28,303 bases of DNA from the NCBI GenBank assembly GCA_020428115.1, contig JAGQNJ010000002.1, positions 1 through 28,303 of the forward strand. Reading direction: 5' to 3'. The stretch comes from Candidatus Saccharimonadota bacterium (lineage in GTDB: Bacteria > Patescibacteriota > Saccharimonadia > Saccharimonadales > JAGQNJ01). Numbering within the stretch: the stretch's first letter is position 1; every line of letters starts with the position of its first letter. A model generated the notes under the pieces. The model had not been told where the DNA came from. It searched no databases and saw only the letters and a program-made list of their open reading frames with translations. Positions 15,115 to 23,984 of this stretch are shown here, one piece after another. The position numbers and the translations under genes are program-made.

Positions 15115-16029
15115 ATGGCAAAGACATACTCGACAGCGCACGAAGCGCGTATTCGCGAAGAAATCATCGCCGCCGGTGTTACCAAGTACGGACGTATCAA
15201 GGGCGAAACACGCCACCTAGCTCAGGTTATTCATGAAGATGAGCACATAGGCGGGATTGTATACGGTCGTTTCGACGGAACCTCGGCTATGCTCGTTGCA
15301 ACTAATAAGCGTGTTTTGTTTATGGACCATAAGGTGCTGTTTAACAAAACAGATGAAATAAGCTACAAGGTTGTTAGTGGCGTCAGCTACAACAAACAGG
15401 GGGGCTATGCTGGCGTAACTCTTCATACGCGACTGGGCGATTATTCTATTCGCTTTGTGAACTTACCATGCGCTAGTAGATTCGTCAGATATATTGAACA
15501 ACGTCAGCTAGAGACAGAAAACGGCGCCAAGAAGCAGCAGGACACAGACCCAGTCCACGTTACCAAACTTAACACCGAGCATGTCAGCAAGCCCAAGAGC
15601 CTTTCACAACAAGCCTGGTTGTTTTTGACATCGCACGAGCTTGGTGTATTGTCCACTGTTGCCGACGACGGAACGCCCCACGGAGCTGCGGTCTACTACT
15701 ACGGTGATAAACAGGGTTATGTATACATTGTTACTAAACACCAGACGCGCAAGGCCCAAAATATCCAGAGCAATGGGCATGCAGCACTCACGATTTATGA
15801 TGCAAGCAGCCAGCAAACTCTACAAATTACTGGCATTGCCCATATAGAAACCAATCCTGAAATTGTCGACCCGGTCTACAAAAAGATCCTCAAGCCTCGG
15901 GTGAATGGTCCGCACGTTGATATGCCTCCAATCCTGAGCCTGCCTGCGGGTAACTTCGTGGTACTCTGTATCACACCGGATTCGTACCAATTTACAGATT
16001 ATAAAAACGGAATACTAGGAGAATCGTAA
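15115..16029 (+). CDS. Fusion of a bacterial PH-like domain and a PNPOx-type flavin split barrel
   Basis: A 304-residue protein. Residues about 35-125 look like a bacterial PH / YokE-like domain: GIVYGRFDGTSAMLVATNKRVLFMD is the typical beta-strand start. After a charged linker, about residue 160 onward is a pyridoxamine-phosphate-oxidase-like split barrel (LGVLSTVADDGTPHGAAVYYYGD, then HQTRKAQNIQSNGHAAL), which usually binds FMN, F420 or heme. No signal peptide is seen, so it is cytoplasmic. Its stop overlaps the start of the VKOR gene (TAATG), so they are translationally coupled and a redox link is plausible. Substrate unknown. Confidence 0.8.
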   Translation: MAKTYSTAHEARIREEIIAAGVTKYGRIKGETRHLAQVIHEDEHIGGIVYGRFDGTSAMLVATNKRVLFMDHKVLFNKTDEISYKVVSGVSYNKQGGYAGVTLHTRLGDYSIRFVNLPCASRFVRYIEQRQLETENGAKKQQDTDPVHVTKLNTEHVSKPKSLSQQAWLFLTSHELGVLSTVADDGTPHGAAVYYYGDKQGYVYIVTKHQTRKAQNIQSNGHAALTIYDASSQQTLQITGIAHIETNPEIVDPVYKKILKPRVNGPHVDMPPILSLPAGNFVVLCITPDSYQFTDYKNGILGES

Positions 16030-16634
16030 TGTCAAAACTCACGCAGCAAACATTAGACAAAGTATTGCCATGGCTATTGGTCATTGGCGGTTTTATCGGC
16101 CTAGGTGCTTCGTTTACCCTAACTGTCGAAAAGATCGAACTGCTCAAAAACCCAGCTCATCATTTATCTTGTAGCCTTAATCCAGTTCTTAGCTGCGGAT
16201 CAATTATTGCATCTAAACAAGCCTCTGCCTTTGGCTTTGCGAACCCAATTATTGGATTAATCGGATTTGCTGTTGTTATCACAGTCGGTATGGGAATCTT
16301 GGCTGGAGCTAAATACAAAAAGTGGTTTTGGCAAGGGCTCCAAATTGGCACGCTGCTTGGTCTGGTATTTGTACATTGGCTGTTCTACCAAAGCTTATAC
16401 GTCATAGGTGCACTTTGCATTTACTGCATGATCGTTTGGGCAGTTACTATCGCCATGTTCTGGTACACGCTGCTTTACAACTTGCGCGTCGGTAATATTC
16501 GCACACCCAAAGCCTGCAAATCTACAGTTGCGTTTGCGAGCAAACACCACGGCGAGATACTCATACTGTGGTATCTATTGATATTCTTTGCGATCGTGGT
16601 TCGATTCTGGTACTACTGGAGCACACTTATCTAG
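16029..16634 (+). CDS. Vitamin K epoxide reductase family protein (bacterial VKOR)
   Basis: A 201-residue membrane protein with the VKOR layout. The loop cysteines are Cys48 and Cys56 (CSLNPVLSC) after helix 1, and the active-site CxxC is Cys130-IY-Cys133 in a later helix. VKOR passes electrons from secreted thiol oxidases to quinone, supporting disulfide formation outside the membrane. The thioredoxin-like partner fused to some bacterial VKORs is absent here and not seen nearby. AGGAG (16017-16021) precedes the ATG, which overlaps the stop of the upstream gene. Confidence 0.93.
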   Translation: MSKLTQQTLDKVLPWLLVIGGFIGLGASFTLTVEKIELLKNPAHHLSCSLNPVLSCGSIIASKQASAFGFANPIIGLIGFAVVITVGMGILAGAKYKKWFWQGLQIGTLLGLVFVHWLFYQSLYVIGALCIYCMIVWAVTIAMFWYTLLYNLRVGNIRTPKACKSTVAFASKHHGEILILWYLLIFFAIVVRFWYYWSTLI

Positions 16635-16641
16635 ATCTGGT

Positions 16642-17133
16642 CTATTTCTTGGTAGCTGGTTTGTCGGCGCCCTTAAATTGTGAGCGTACCTGAAACAGCA
16701 CGTACAGAGCAGCAACAAGCCATAAAAGGTTCCACAGCAAGCCCATCAATGCACCTGCGCCAAGGTATGCAACGAAGTTTAGGATATCGTACACGAAGAA
16801 GAACAGCATGCTATAGTATGTTAACTTCCAGCCACTAAGCTGTTTGGCTTTGAGCTTAGGAACAGAGATGCCGAGTACGACTAGATATGCACCAAGAATT
16901 ATTAATGAAAGCCACGAGAAAAGTACGTAACCCCCAACTCCAGCTGCCGTAGCAACAATAGAAAATATTCCAAGTACAGATAATACGCCCAGGAACCAAA
17001 AGCCGCCAACAATAAGTCCGATGAGTGCAAATATCCAGGCATAGTCTGCAATCCATTTTCGACCCTTTTCTGGTATTTGGAATGGCGCGTTTTTGACAAA
17101 CATATCGTTAAAAGTTTTTTCGAGTGAATCCAT
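16642..17133 (-). CDS. Small polytopic membrane protein, unknown function
   Basis: A 163-residue protein with four or five hydrophobic helices between an amphipathic N-terminus and a Lys-rich C-terminus (KGADKPATKK). No charged residue is conserved-looking inside the helices and no family signature is seen. GGAG lies 9 nt before ATG 17133. It converges on VKOR with a 7-bp gap and no terminator. Confidence 0.75.
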   Translation of the reverse strand: MDSLEKTFNDMFVKNAPFQIPEKGRKWIADYAWIFALIGLIVGGFWFLGVLSVLGIFSIVATAAGVGGYVLFSWLSLIILGAYLVVLGISVPKLKAKQLSGWKLTYYSMLFFFVYDILNFVAYLGAGALMGLLWNLLWLVAALYVLFQVRSQFKGADKPATKK

Positions 17134-17202
17134 GGTGTTACTCCATTGTTAGTTATATCTCTAGCATAAACAGATAACCGCAACGTCGCAAGCTAAAAAC
17201 TG

Positions 17203-17208
17203 TATAAT
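17203..17208 (+). promoter_or_regulatory. -10 box for the helicase-nuclease gene
   Basis: A perfect TATAAT ends 7 nt before ATG 17216. There is no Shine-Dalgarno, so the message should be leaderless. Confidence 0.55.
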
Positions 17209-17215
17209 CTAAGTG

Positions 17216-20200
17216 ATGGACAAGTACCAAGAATCCTACAACATGCTCAATGATGCCCAACGTGAAGCGGTAGACACGATTGAGGGGCCTCTGCTCGTTC
17301 TGGCCGGGCCGGGGACAGGCAAGACGCAACTGCTTAGTATGCGTGCAGCAAATATTCTCAAGAGAACAGATGTAGACCCGTCTAATATTTTGTGTCTAAC
17401 GTTCACAAACAAAGCAGCGATCAACATGCAAGAGCGTATGCGCAAATTGATTGGACCCGAGGCACGTGGCATTGTTGTACGCACATTTCATAGTCTTGCT
17501 GCAGATATTATGAATCGCTACCCGGACTACTTTTGGGAAGGTGCGCGCCTAAGTGTTGCGCCCGATGCTGTGCAAGACGATATCATCATGGGCATTGTTG
17601 CAACGCTTCCGCATGACAACCCTTTGGCCAAAAAATTCTCAGGTACGTTTACTGGACTTAAGGATATCAAAACAGCACTTATAATCACCAAAGAGGCGGG
17701 TCTAACCCCCGACGAACTCGAAACAGCCGTTCGATCAAATCTAGAATATTTGGATATCCTAGAGCCAAAACTTCTCGCTGCCATGCCTCCACGCTTATCA
17801 AACAAGTTACTCGATCAACTTCAACAAAGTATAGAGGCTCTCCCAAGCCAAGAGACACCCGGCAGCATGGCAATAATGCCACTAAATGAAGCTCTTGCAG
17901 CGAGTCTGCAAATTGCCATTGATGCGGACCGTGAGACAGGCAAGACAACGCAAACGAGTAAGTGGAAACAACGCTGGATTCAGCCAAGTGATGGACAGAA
18001 GTCGATGGAGCGTGAACGCAACCGGAACATCTGGTGGCTCGCACTCGCTGACTTCTACCGTAAGTATCGCAGTGTTCTGCACGGTCGGGGCTACTATGAC
18101 TACGCAGATATGCTTGTTGAGGTACTCGCACAACTTTCGCAACACCCCGATATGTTGGCTGATCTGCAAGAAGAGTTCCAATACATTATGATTGATGAAT
18201 TTCAGGACACCAATGCAGCACAGTTTAGGCTTGCCGATTACATCGCGGATCATCCAGCCAACAATAATCGTCCAAACTTGATGGCAGTAGGAGATGACGA
18301 CCAAGCAATATTTGCCTTCCAGGGTGCCGAACTAAGCAATGTCATAAGTTTCCGTGAACGGTATACCGACGTAAAAACTATCGTGCTGACACAAAACTAT
18401 CGTTCCACCCAGACTATTTTGGATGCCTCCCAGTCAATTATTGAGCTCGCTCAAGAGCGACTCGTACATCGGCTACCTGATGTCGACAAAAAATTGCTGG
18501 CACAGAAAAATGGCAGTACGAACACGATTCGTCACCTCAACTATCCGACAGCCGAGCAACAATTTGTTGATATTGCCAAATCCATACGCGAGCAGTGGGA
18601 AGCCGGAAACCATGATATTGCAGTTCTTGCCTCAAAACATGACAGCCTGATCAGCTTTAGCAATTATCTACAGGAGCAAGGTATCCCGGTGATATATGAG
18701 CGCCAAAGCAATATTCTAGAGCAAGATGTTATTGTACAAGTGCTTCTTATTGCCGACTGTGTAGCAGCGATAGCGAGAGGTGATAAGAAATCGCTTGATG
18801 TACATCTTGCGCAACTCATTCGTCATCCGATGTGGAATATTGGGGATAAAACCCTGTGGCAGCTTGCCATAGACAATTATACAAATCCTGACTGGCTTAC
18901 CAGCCTATTTGATCATGCAGACCCAAAGCTCCAAGCAATTGGGCACTGGCTGAGCGCACTGGCTCGTAGGTCGTCATCACAACCACTAGTGCAAACCATT
19001 AATGAAATGATTGGCTTGTCGCAAACTGATACGTTTTGCAGTCCGGTACGCGACTATTTCATGAAAGACAAGTCGACCACGCCCGAATATATCGAGGCGC
19101 TCTCTGGTATAACAATTCTCCAAGCTATGACCCGAGAATTTGCAGCTACCCAAGCGACACTAGAAGACTTTGTACGTTTTATTGAGCTCAACCGAACCAG
19201 CAAAAAAGTTATCGCAAACACGTCTTGGTATCAGACAGGCACGGATGCCGTGCAGTTATTAACCGTCCACGGAGCCAAGGGCCTCGAATTTGATTCTGTA
19301 TATGTCATCGACGCCCTTGATACAGACTGGAGTCCGCGCGCAAACAGTCGCAAAGCCCCAGCCAATTTTGGTATACAGGTGTATGGTGAAAAGCCAGACG
19401 ATTTTGTGCGACTTATGTATGTGGCAGTTACACGCGCCAAACGTGCAATCTCTGTCTCAAGCTTTGAACATGATGTGCAGGGCAAGCCTCTTCTGGTCAC
19501 GCCGCTTATTGGAAATATACCAGTACATACCGTAATGTCTGCTCCAAAAAACACGCTCGAGATACTAGAGACAAAGCTTCGCTGGCCAAGTCTGCCTGCA
19601 GCCGAGGAGTACGACCTACTCGCGGGTCGCATAGAGGAGTTCGTACTAAGTCCCTCCGCATTGCTAGATTTCCTCGACATAACAGAAGCTGGACCAGAAG
19701 CGTTCAAAGAACGCTGGCTTCTAAAATTGCCACGTGAACAAAGTGCAGCCGGCGGCTATGGCAACGCCATACATGGTGCGCTGCAAACAGCACAGCGACT
19801 TATGAACGAATCGCAGTTTACTATTGACCCAGTTATCGATCGCTTTGAGGCCGAACTTTCCAGGCAGTTTTTGGCACCTAATGACACCCGGCGATTAGCT
19901 CAGCGTGGCGAGAAGCTACTCCGTACCGTACTCAAACAGCCCGAAGCGATCCTACCAAAGGGTGCGAAAAGTGAATTACGCCTGAGCCTCACGCTCGCTG
20001 GCGGTGAACGGATCAAGGGCAGTCTTGATCAGCTGTATGAAGACACAATGGCCGTGCGAATTACCGACTACAAGACAGGCGCACCACTTCGTTCATTCGA
20101 AACCCGCAATGTGCAACTCCAGCGCAAGGCATGGAAGCACAAAACACAGCTAGCATTCTATGCACTCCTGGCAAAAAACACGCCAAAATACGCACAAAAA

Positions 20201-20419
20201 CGTATCGAGACCCAGATCTTATATCTCGATGGTACGGATGGCAAAGTTAGTACAATTTCCTATGAGCCAACCAAAGAAGATATACAGCGATTGCAGAAAC
20301 TTATTGTTGCCGTGTGGCAGCACATCCAAAAATTAAAGCTCCCCGATACAAGCAATTATCCCAAAACGCACCAAGGTGTAGTATCATTTGAAGAAGATCT
20401 TATAAATCGAAAGGTATGA
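17216..20419 (+). CDS. UvrD/PcrA-type DNA helicase with C-terminal RecB-like nuclease domain
   Basis: 1067 residues. Superfamily 1A helicase motifs are complete: Q motif LNDAQREAV (about 10), Walker A LAGPGTGKTQ (about 29), II MIDEFQDT (about 323), III GDDDQAIFAFQGAE (about 359), IV LTQNYRST (about 391), V LLTVHGAKGLEFDSVY (about 681) and VI RLMYVAVTRAKR (about 732). The C-terminus has a PD-(D/E)XK nuclease: GNAIHGALQ (about 848), RITDYKTG (about 948, catalytic D and K) and KTQLAFYALL (about 976). The layout is that of AddA-like or UvrD-nuclease fusions for break repair and recombination. No AddB/RecC partner is in the window. Start ATG 17216 is preferred to GTG 17213. Confidence 0.93.
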   Translation: MDKYQESYNMLNDAQREAVDTIEGPLLVLAGPGTGKTQLLSMRAANILKRTDVDPSNILCLTFTNKAAINMQERMRKLIGPEARGIVVRTFHSLAADIMNRYPDYFWEGARLSVAPDAVQDDIIMGIVATLPHDNPLAKKFSGTFTGLKDIKTALIITKEAGLTPDELETAVRSNLEYLDILEPKLLAAMPPRLSNKLLDQLQQSIEALPSQETPGSMAIMPLNEALAASLQIAIDADRETGKTTQTSKWKQRWIQPSDGQKSMERERNRNIWWLALADFYRKYRSVLHGRGYYDYADMLVEVLAQLSQHPDMLADLQEEFQYIMIDEFQDTNAAQFRLADYIADHPANNNRPNLMAVGDDDQAIFAFQGAELSNVISFRERYTDVKTIVLTQNYRSTQTILDASQSIIELAQERLVHRLPDVDKKLLAQKNGSTNTIRHLNYPTAEQQFVDIAKSIREQWEAGNHDIAVLASKHDSLISFSNYLQEQGIPVIYERQSNILEQDVIVQVLLIADCVAAIARGDKKSLDVHLAQLIRHPMWNIGDKTLWQLAIDNYTNPDWLTSLFDHADPKLQAIGHWLSALARRSSSQPLVQTINEMIGLSQTDTFCSPVRDYFMKDKSTTPEYIEALSGITILQAMTREFAATQATLEDFVRFIELNRTSKKVIANTSWYQTGTDAVQLLTVHGAKGLEFDSVYVIDALDTDWSPRANSRKAPANFGIQVYGEKPDDFVRLMYVAVTRAKRAISVSSFEHDVQGKPLLVTPLIGNIPVHTVMSAPKNTLEILETKLRWPSLPAAEEYDLLAGRIEEFVLSPSALLDFLDITEAGPEAFKERWLLKLPREQSAAGGYGNAIHGALQTAQRLMNESQFTIDPVIDRFEAELSRQFLAPNDTRRLAQRGEKLLRTVLKQPEAILPKGAKSELRLSLTLAGGERIKGSLDQLYEDTMAVRITDYKTGAPLRSFETRNVQLQRKAWKHKTQLAFYALLAKNTPKYAQKRIETQILYLDGTDGKVSTISYEPTKEDIQRLQKLIVAVWQHIQKLKLPDTSNYPKTHQGVVSFEEDLINRKV

Positions 20420-20423
20420 AGCG

Positions 20424-21230
20424 ATGGCTACAAAGAGTAAGGTAAAGAACGCCAAACAGGAATACATATCAAACCCATTTAAGCTAATATTTAAAGGCTT
20501 TGACTCACTCTTCAAGCATAACCAAACCATGTCTATTGTCATCTTGGCACTCACACTGCTTGGATCATTTGGGCAAGTTTTTAATGCAGCCGGTTCTAGC
20601 ACTACTGGCGGTGCAGCGGCTAGTTCATCGGCAAATACTGGCGCAGAGATTGTTCTAATCGTTGCGCTTATCAGCATTGCGTCACTGTTGTTTATTGCTG
20701 CGATACTATTTTTTGGAACCATTATCAACGGGGCGATCGCCTACGTTGTGTACAAAACAAGCAAATCCGAGACGACCAATTTTAGTGAAACCATGCACGC
20801 GGTGTTTGGAAAGTTTTGGACAATACTTGGCGTACAAATTGTCGTAGGGCTAAAGATACTTGGTGGCTTGCTGTTGTTTATTATCCCAGGCATTCGTGCC
20901 GCACTGCGTTACAACTTTGTTCTGCTACCAATCTTTGATGAGGATGCCACGGTAGGCAAGGCCATGCAGCGAAGCAAACAGCTCACTAAAGATCATCTGA
21001 TTGAGGTATTTGGTATGGTTACCGCTGCTGCGATTATTCCGATTGTTGGGCCACTCATGCAATATGGTGGACAGAGTGTTATGTACCCACAGCTGAAAAG
21101 ACTCAAAGATAGCAATGGTGCAAAGCCCCCTGTGCACTGGCTTAACTATCTTGGCTTTGTGCTAATTGGTCTGTTTGTGCTGTTCATTGCGATGATCGTG
21201 GGCATCATCGTGGCAATACTTCACAAGTAG
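20424..21230 (+). CDS. Polytopic membrane protein
   Basis: A 268-residue protein. A basic cytoplasmic start is followed by about six hydrophobic stretches, with an Ala/Ser/Gly-rich exposed loop near residues 50-72. The layout resembles the 'glycerophosphoryl diester phosphodiesterase membrane domain' and DUF975-like families (a LLFIIPGIRAALRYNFVLLPIF stretch typical of these), but no catalytic residues are seen. It begins 4 bp after the helicase stop, with AAAGG upstream, so it is probably co-transcribed. Function unknown. Confidence 0.75.
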   Translation: MATKSKVKNAKQEYISNPFKLIFKGFDSLFKHNQTMSIVILALTLLGSFGQVFNAAGSSTTGGAAASSSANTGAEIVLIVALISIASLLFIAAILFFGTIINGAIAYVVYKTSKSETTNFSETMHAVFGKFWTILGVQIVVGLKILGGLLLFIIPGIRAALRYNFVLLPIFDEDATVGKAMQRSKQLTKDHLIEVFGMVTAAAIIPIVGPLMQYGGQSVMYPQLKRLKDSNGAKPPVHWLNYLGFVLIGLFVLFIAMIVGIIVAILHK

Positions 21231-21235
21231 AACTG

Positions 21236-21967
21236 CTACTTTTTGCGACGAGCTGAAGATTTAGCGGCTGATTTAGCAGGCTTAGCTGTTTTGCGTGATT
21301 TACTCACAGACTTGGAAGCTACAGGTTTAGCAAAAGACAGTGCGCTCTCAGGTGCAAACAACATAGCGAATAAGTTCATACCAATTACGGAACCGATCAC
21401 TGGACCAACAACATAGGCGATACTCCAAGACTGCACACCAAGTGCTACAGCAGGGTTAAGAAGTGCGTTTGACGCAACACCAGCCGCCATAATACCAAGC
21501 GCAAACGATCCACCTACAATAGCAGCAGCCATACGCTTTTCGTCTTGCTTGCCGAATGTTACCGCAGCAATACCAAAGCTTAGTACAAATGTGCCAACCA
21601 TTTCTGCAACTAGAACGCGCCAGTCGAACTCTTTGCCGGCAATATTCTGAAGTGTACGATCAACCAGGTATACATATAGTTGCCAAGCCATGACAGCGCC
21701 CAAGAATTGTGCTGCAATATAAACCACTGCACGGCCAGTATCGATCTTGCGAACAGTCCATTGGCCAAGTGTAATTGCTGGGTTTGCATGTGCGCCCGAT
21801 ACATTCACAAATAGCATCGTGATTACAGCAAGCGTCAATCCAGCTCCAAGAGCTACAAAGTAGGGAATACCAATAGCTGATTTAGTAATTGCCAAAATGC
21901 CCATTGTTAGCATGGCAGTAGCCAATACTTCAGCCGCAATCATAGCGACTTTTTTTCGTTCGAACAT
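21236..21967 (-). CDS. Aquaporin-family channel (MIP) with altered selectivity filter
   Basis: A 243-residue protein with six helices and two half-helices. The first NPA is residues 62-64 (SGAHANPAITL) and the second is 171-173 (NALLNPAVALGV). Classical water and glycerol channels have Arg right after the second NPA; this has Val, so the aromatic/arginine filter is changed. The C-terminal 27 residues are very rich in Lys, Arg, Ser and Ala. AGGAGGG precedes the ATG. Family membership is firm; whether it passes water, glycerol or another small solute is not. Confidence 0.92.
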   Translation of the reverse strand: MFERKKVAMIAAEVLATAMLTMGILAITKSAIGIPYFVALGAGLTLAVITMLFVNVSGAHANPAITLGQWTVRKIDTGRAVVYIAAQFLGAVMAWQLYVYLVDRTLQNIAGKEFDWRVLVAEMVGTFVLSFGIAAVTFGKQDEKRMAAAIVGGSFALGIMAAGVASNALLNPAVALGVQSWSIAYVVGPVIGSVIGMNLFAMLFAPESALSFAKPVASKSVSKSRKTAKPAKSAAKSSARRKK

Positions 21968-22036
21968 ACATGTCCCTCCTAAGAATTTACTTATGTAATA
22001 AGTTTAGCCACTTGTCAGCCAAAATACAATAAGTAA

Positions 22037-22948
22037 CTAGCGTATGATGTTCATGTTGCGAGTGAGCCTGTAAGTTGTGCCTAGTTGGCGAAGATACATG
22101 GAATGTAGTAGTCTGCTGAATTCTCTCTCAGAGGTAGCTGCAGCTTTCGCCATTCTAACTATTGGTGCAACATCAACCTGGAAGGCTGGAATCCGCGCGT
22201 TGTCGCGGTCATTAGACTTTCCATCGTCTTTGTTTATTTTTGCTACCTCAGCCCAGTGGCCATGCCTCTGGTGTGCGTTGTCATCTGACTCATCCGCGAA
22301 TGCATCGCTGTCTTCGTCCAAGAGTTCGACAACTCCATCTCGTTTTTCAACCACTTCTTGTATACGGCCACGTTCCCATTTGCGCCAGTTCTCGTCTTCT
22401 ACCATTTTTGCGTGTCCCGCGCGAGCAGTTTCATAATCATCAGCATTGAAAAGCTCGCCAAGATCGGTTTTTGCTGCATCAACCCATTCGTCATCATCCG
22501 CATGCTCAACGATATCGACATCGACTTTATCAGCCTTATCAACTGCGCCACAACCCGTAGACTTTTTATCATGTTGTTTGGACTCGGTGGAGCCAGGGTG
22601 TGCATGCCTGTGGCCACCTAAAGTCTCACCTGAAGCAACCAAGAAGTCTGCGGCATCTTCTACCAGCTGCTCGGGCCCTGCCTCGAGTGCACCTTTAGTA
22701 AATCCTGTCCACTCTACAGCTGCAGCGCCATGCAAAAAGGTACATAGGTTACCACCTGCTACTTTCTCTCGCACAGGCTGAGGCTCTCGAATATCTCTAC
22801 GTTCGTCCATGCAGACTACAGCAGGATCCTCAACTGGCTTTTGAGACTCTTCAACCGACTGTACTATTTCGGTTTCGGTATACCGGCCAGTGGGCTCGAT
22901 GACACCAACACCTGTTTCAAAAACTGCCATCTTATCTATGTCAGCCAT
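22037..22948 (-). CDS. Unknown acidic protein with a carbonic-anhydrase-like Cys/Asp/Arg...His...Cys pattern
   Basis: A 303-residue protein starting at ATG 22948 (AGGAG 8-9 nt upstream; the earlier GTG 22984 has none). VVCMDERRD puts Cys46, Asp48 and Arg50 in the CxDxR order of beta and zeta carbonic anhydrases. LGGHRHAH (His113, 115, 117) and GCGAVDKAD (Cys133) could supply the other metal ligands. The His-to-Cys spacing is longer than in classical beta enzymes (HxxC). The second half is charged and acidic with no motif I know. The enzymatic assignment is only an inference; it could be another metal-binding fold. Confidence 0.6.
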   Translation of the reverse strand: MADIDKMAVFETGVGVIEPTGRYTETEIVQSVEESQKPVEDPAVVCMDERRDIREPQPVREKVAGGNLCTFLHGAAAVEWTGFTKGALEAGPEQLVEDAADFLVASGETLGGHRHAHPGSTESKQHDKKSTGCGAVDKADKVDVDIVEHADDDEWVDAAKTDLGELFNADDYETARAGHAKMVEDENWRKWERGRIQEVVEKRDGVVELLDEDSDAFADESDDNAHQRHGHWAEVAKINKDDGKSNDRDNARIPAFQVDVAPIVRMAKAAATSEREFSRLLHSMYLRQLGTTYRLTRNMNIIR

Positions 22949-23013
22949 ATAGCGTTCTCCTTGCATGTTTTCTAATCGCTCCACTGTTGTGTTATATCCT
23001 TACAAACCGTATA

Positions 23014-23042
23014 AATGTACCATTATTTGTGACTAATGACAA
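23014..23042 (-). promoter_or_regulatory. Possible promoter of the carbonic-anhydrase-like gene
   Basis: Minus-strand TTGTCA (23042-23037), 17 bp, TACATT (23019-23014). It would give a leader of about 60 nt carrying the AGGAG site. Confidence 0.4.
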
Positions 23043-23121
23043 CCTCCGTTTGTGAGTAAAATCACAGCTATTAAACAACAAATCCGTAATACTGAAAATA
23101 CCTTTGATAGGAGGCAAGATT

Positions 23122-23559
23122 ATGCCCGACACAATTGGTGAAATAGGCCCAGAGGAAAACCCCTCATCACTACAGAGAATTAGTGATCTCATGGCAGAGA
23201 ATCCCGATTTCTTGGAGACAGCTTTTCTTGAGAGGGCGCGAAATGGTGATGTAGATGCTGCGAATATAATAGTAGCGGCAAATGCCTACGTGAACTCACA
23301 TTTTGGTGAAAGTGACAGCCCTTTGTCTTTGGTTGAACGCTTAAGGTACAAACAAAGCTTCTTGGCAGGATATGCGTTTTCGGAAGTCGATGGTGAAGTA
23401 AGGGAATTTGATGCTTGGTTCAGCCAAGACGTGGAGCAAGAAGCCGATCTAGCCCAGCCAGAGACAGAGGCAAAAGAAAAACGATTCAGGCCACGTAGAT
23501 CCTTCTTCCCCAGGACTAGGGCAGCATTTGTAGCATTTTTGGCTCTAAAGAATTCTTAG
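23122..23559 (+). CDS. Hypothetical protein
   Basis: A 145-residue protein. ATG 23122 is supported by AGGAGG (23109-23114) 7 nt upstream. The first 115 residues are acidic and helical (SLQRISDLMAENPDFLETAF). The end is strongly basic then hydrophobic (RPRRSFFPRTRAAFVAFLAL), possibly a membrane- or nucleic-acid-contacting tail. No family is recognised. Its last 4 bp overlap the convergent end of atpC, so no terminator lies between. Confidence 0.7.
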   Translation: MPDTIGEIGPEENPSSLQRISDLMAENPDFLETAFLERARNGDVDAANIIVAANAYVNSHFGESDSPLSLVERLRYKQSFLAGYAFSEVDGEVREFDAWFSQDVEQEADLAQPETEAKEKRFRPRRSFFPRTRAAFVAFLALKNS

Positions 23560-23984
23560 TGCTTTCGTTTGCGGCGACGTAGCTCGGCGACCTTGAGCTG
23601 GCTTGCTGTTCGATCAACGAGTGTCTGAGCGTGTGCCAAAGATACTCGATCCTTAGCCTCGGCTCGAAGACGCTTGGCTTCATCGTGTGCTTTTTGGATC
23701 TCAGCTTCATTGATGTCTTCGCCACGATCTGCCTCATCGACAAGGACGCGAATCTGATTATCTAGAATCTCGATGACACCACCGTTGATCGAGAAGTATT
23801 CGAGTAGTGTATCGGGATCACTTTGCTTGCGTCGCAAAGTTACAACGCCTGGACTAGCGATGCTCACAAGTGGCATGTGGTGTGGAAACACACCTATCTC
23901 ACCATCAGGCGTAGGCAAGCGAACCTCGTATACATCCTCTGCAAACTTAGTTCCATCTAGTGTTACAAGCTCAAACTTAATCAT
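23556..23984 (-). CDS. atpC: F-type ATP synthase epsilon subunit
   Basis: 142 residues, close to the usual 130-140. The N-terminal beta domain has the signature LPTPDGEIGVFPHHMPLVS, and the C-terminal half is the helical domain that regulates rotation (EIQKAHDEAKRLRAEAKDR). The subunit sits in the F1 central stalk with gamma. It is the last gene of the cluster, and its ATG shares one base with the stop of the 80-residue gene before it (TAATG), so translation is coupled. Confidence 0.95.
   Translation of the reverse strand: MIKFELVTLDGTKFAEDVYEVRLPTPDGEIGVFPHHMPLVSIASPGVVTLRRKQSDPDTLLEYFSINGGVIEILDNQIRVLVDEADRGEDINEAEIQKAHDEAKRLRAEAKDRVSLAHAQTLVDRTASQLKVAELRRRKRKH

Noticed and set aside
19231..19707. 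158-codon minus-strand frame opposite the helicase-nuclease
   Set aside because: It lies wholly antisense to conserved helicase motifs V and VI, has Ser-rich shadow composition and no start signal.
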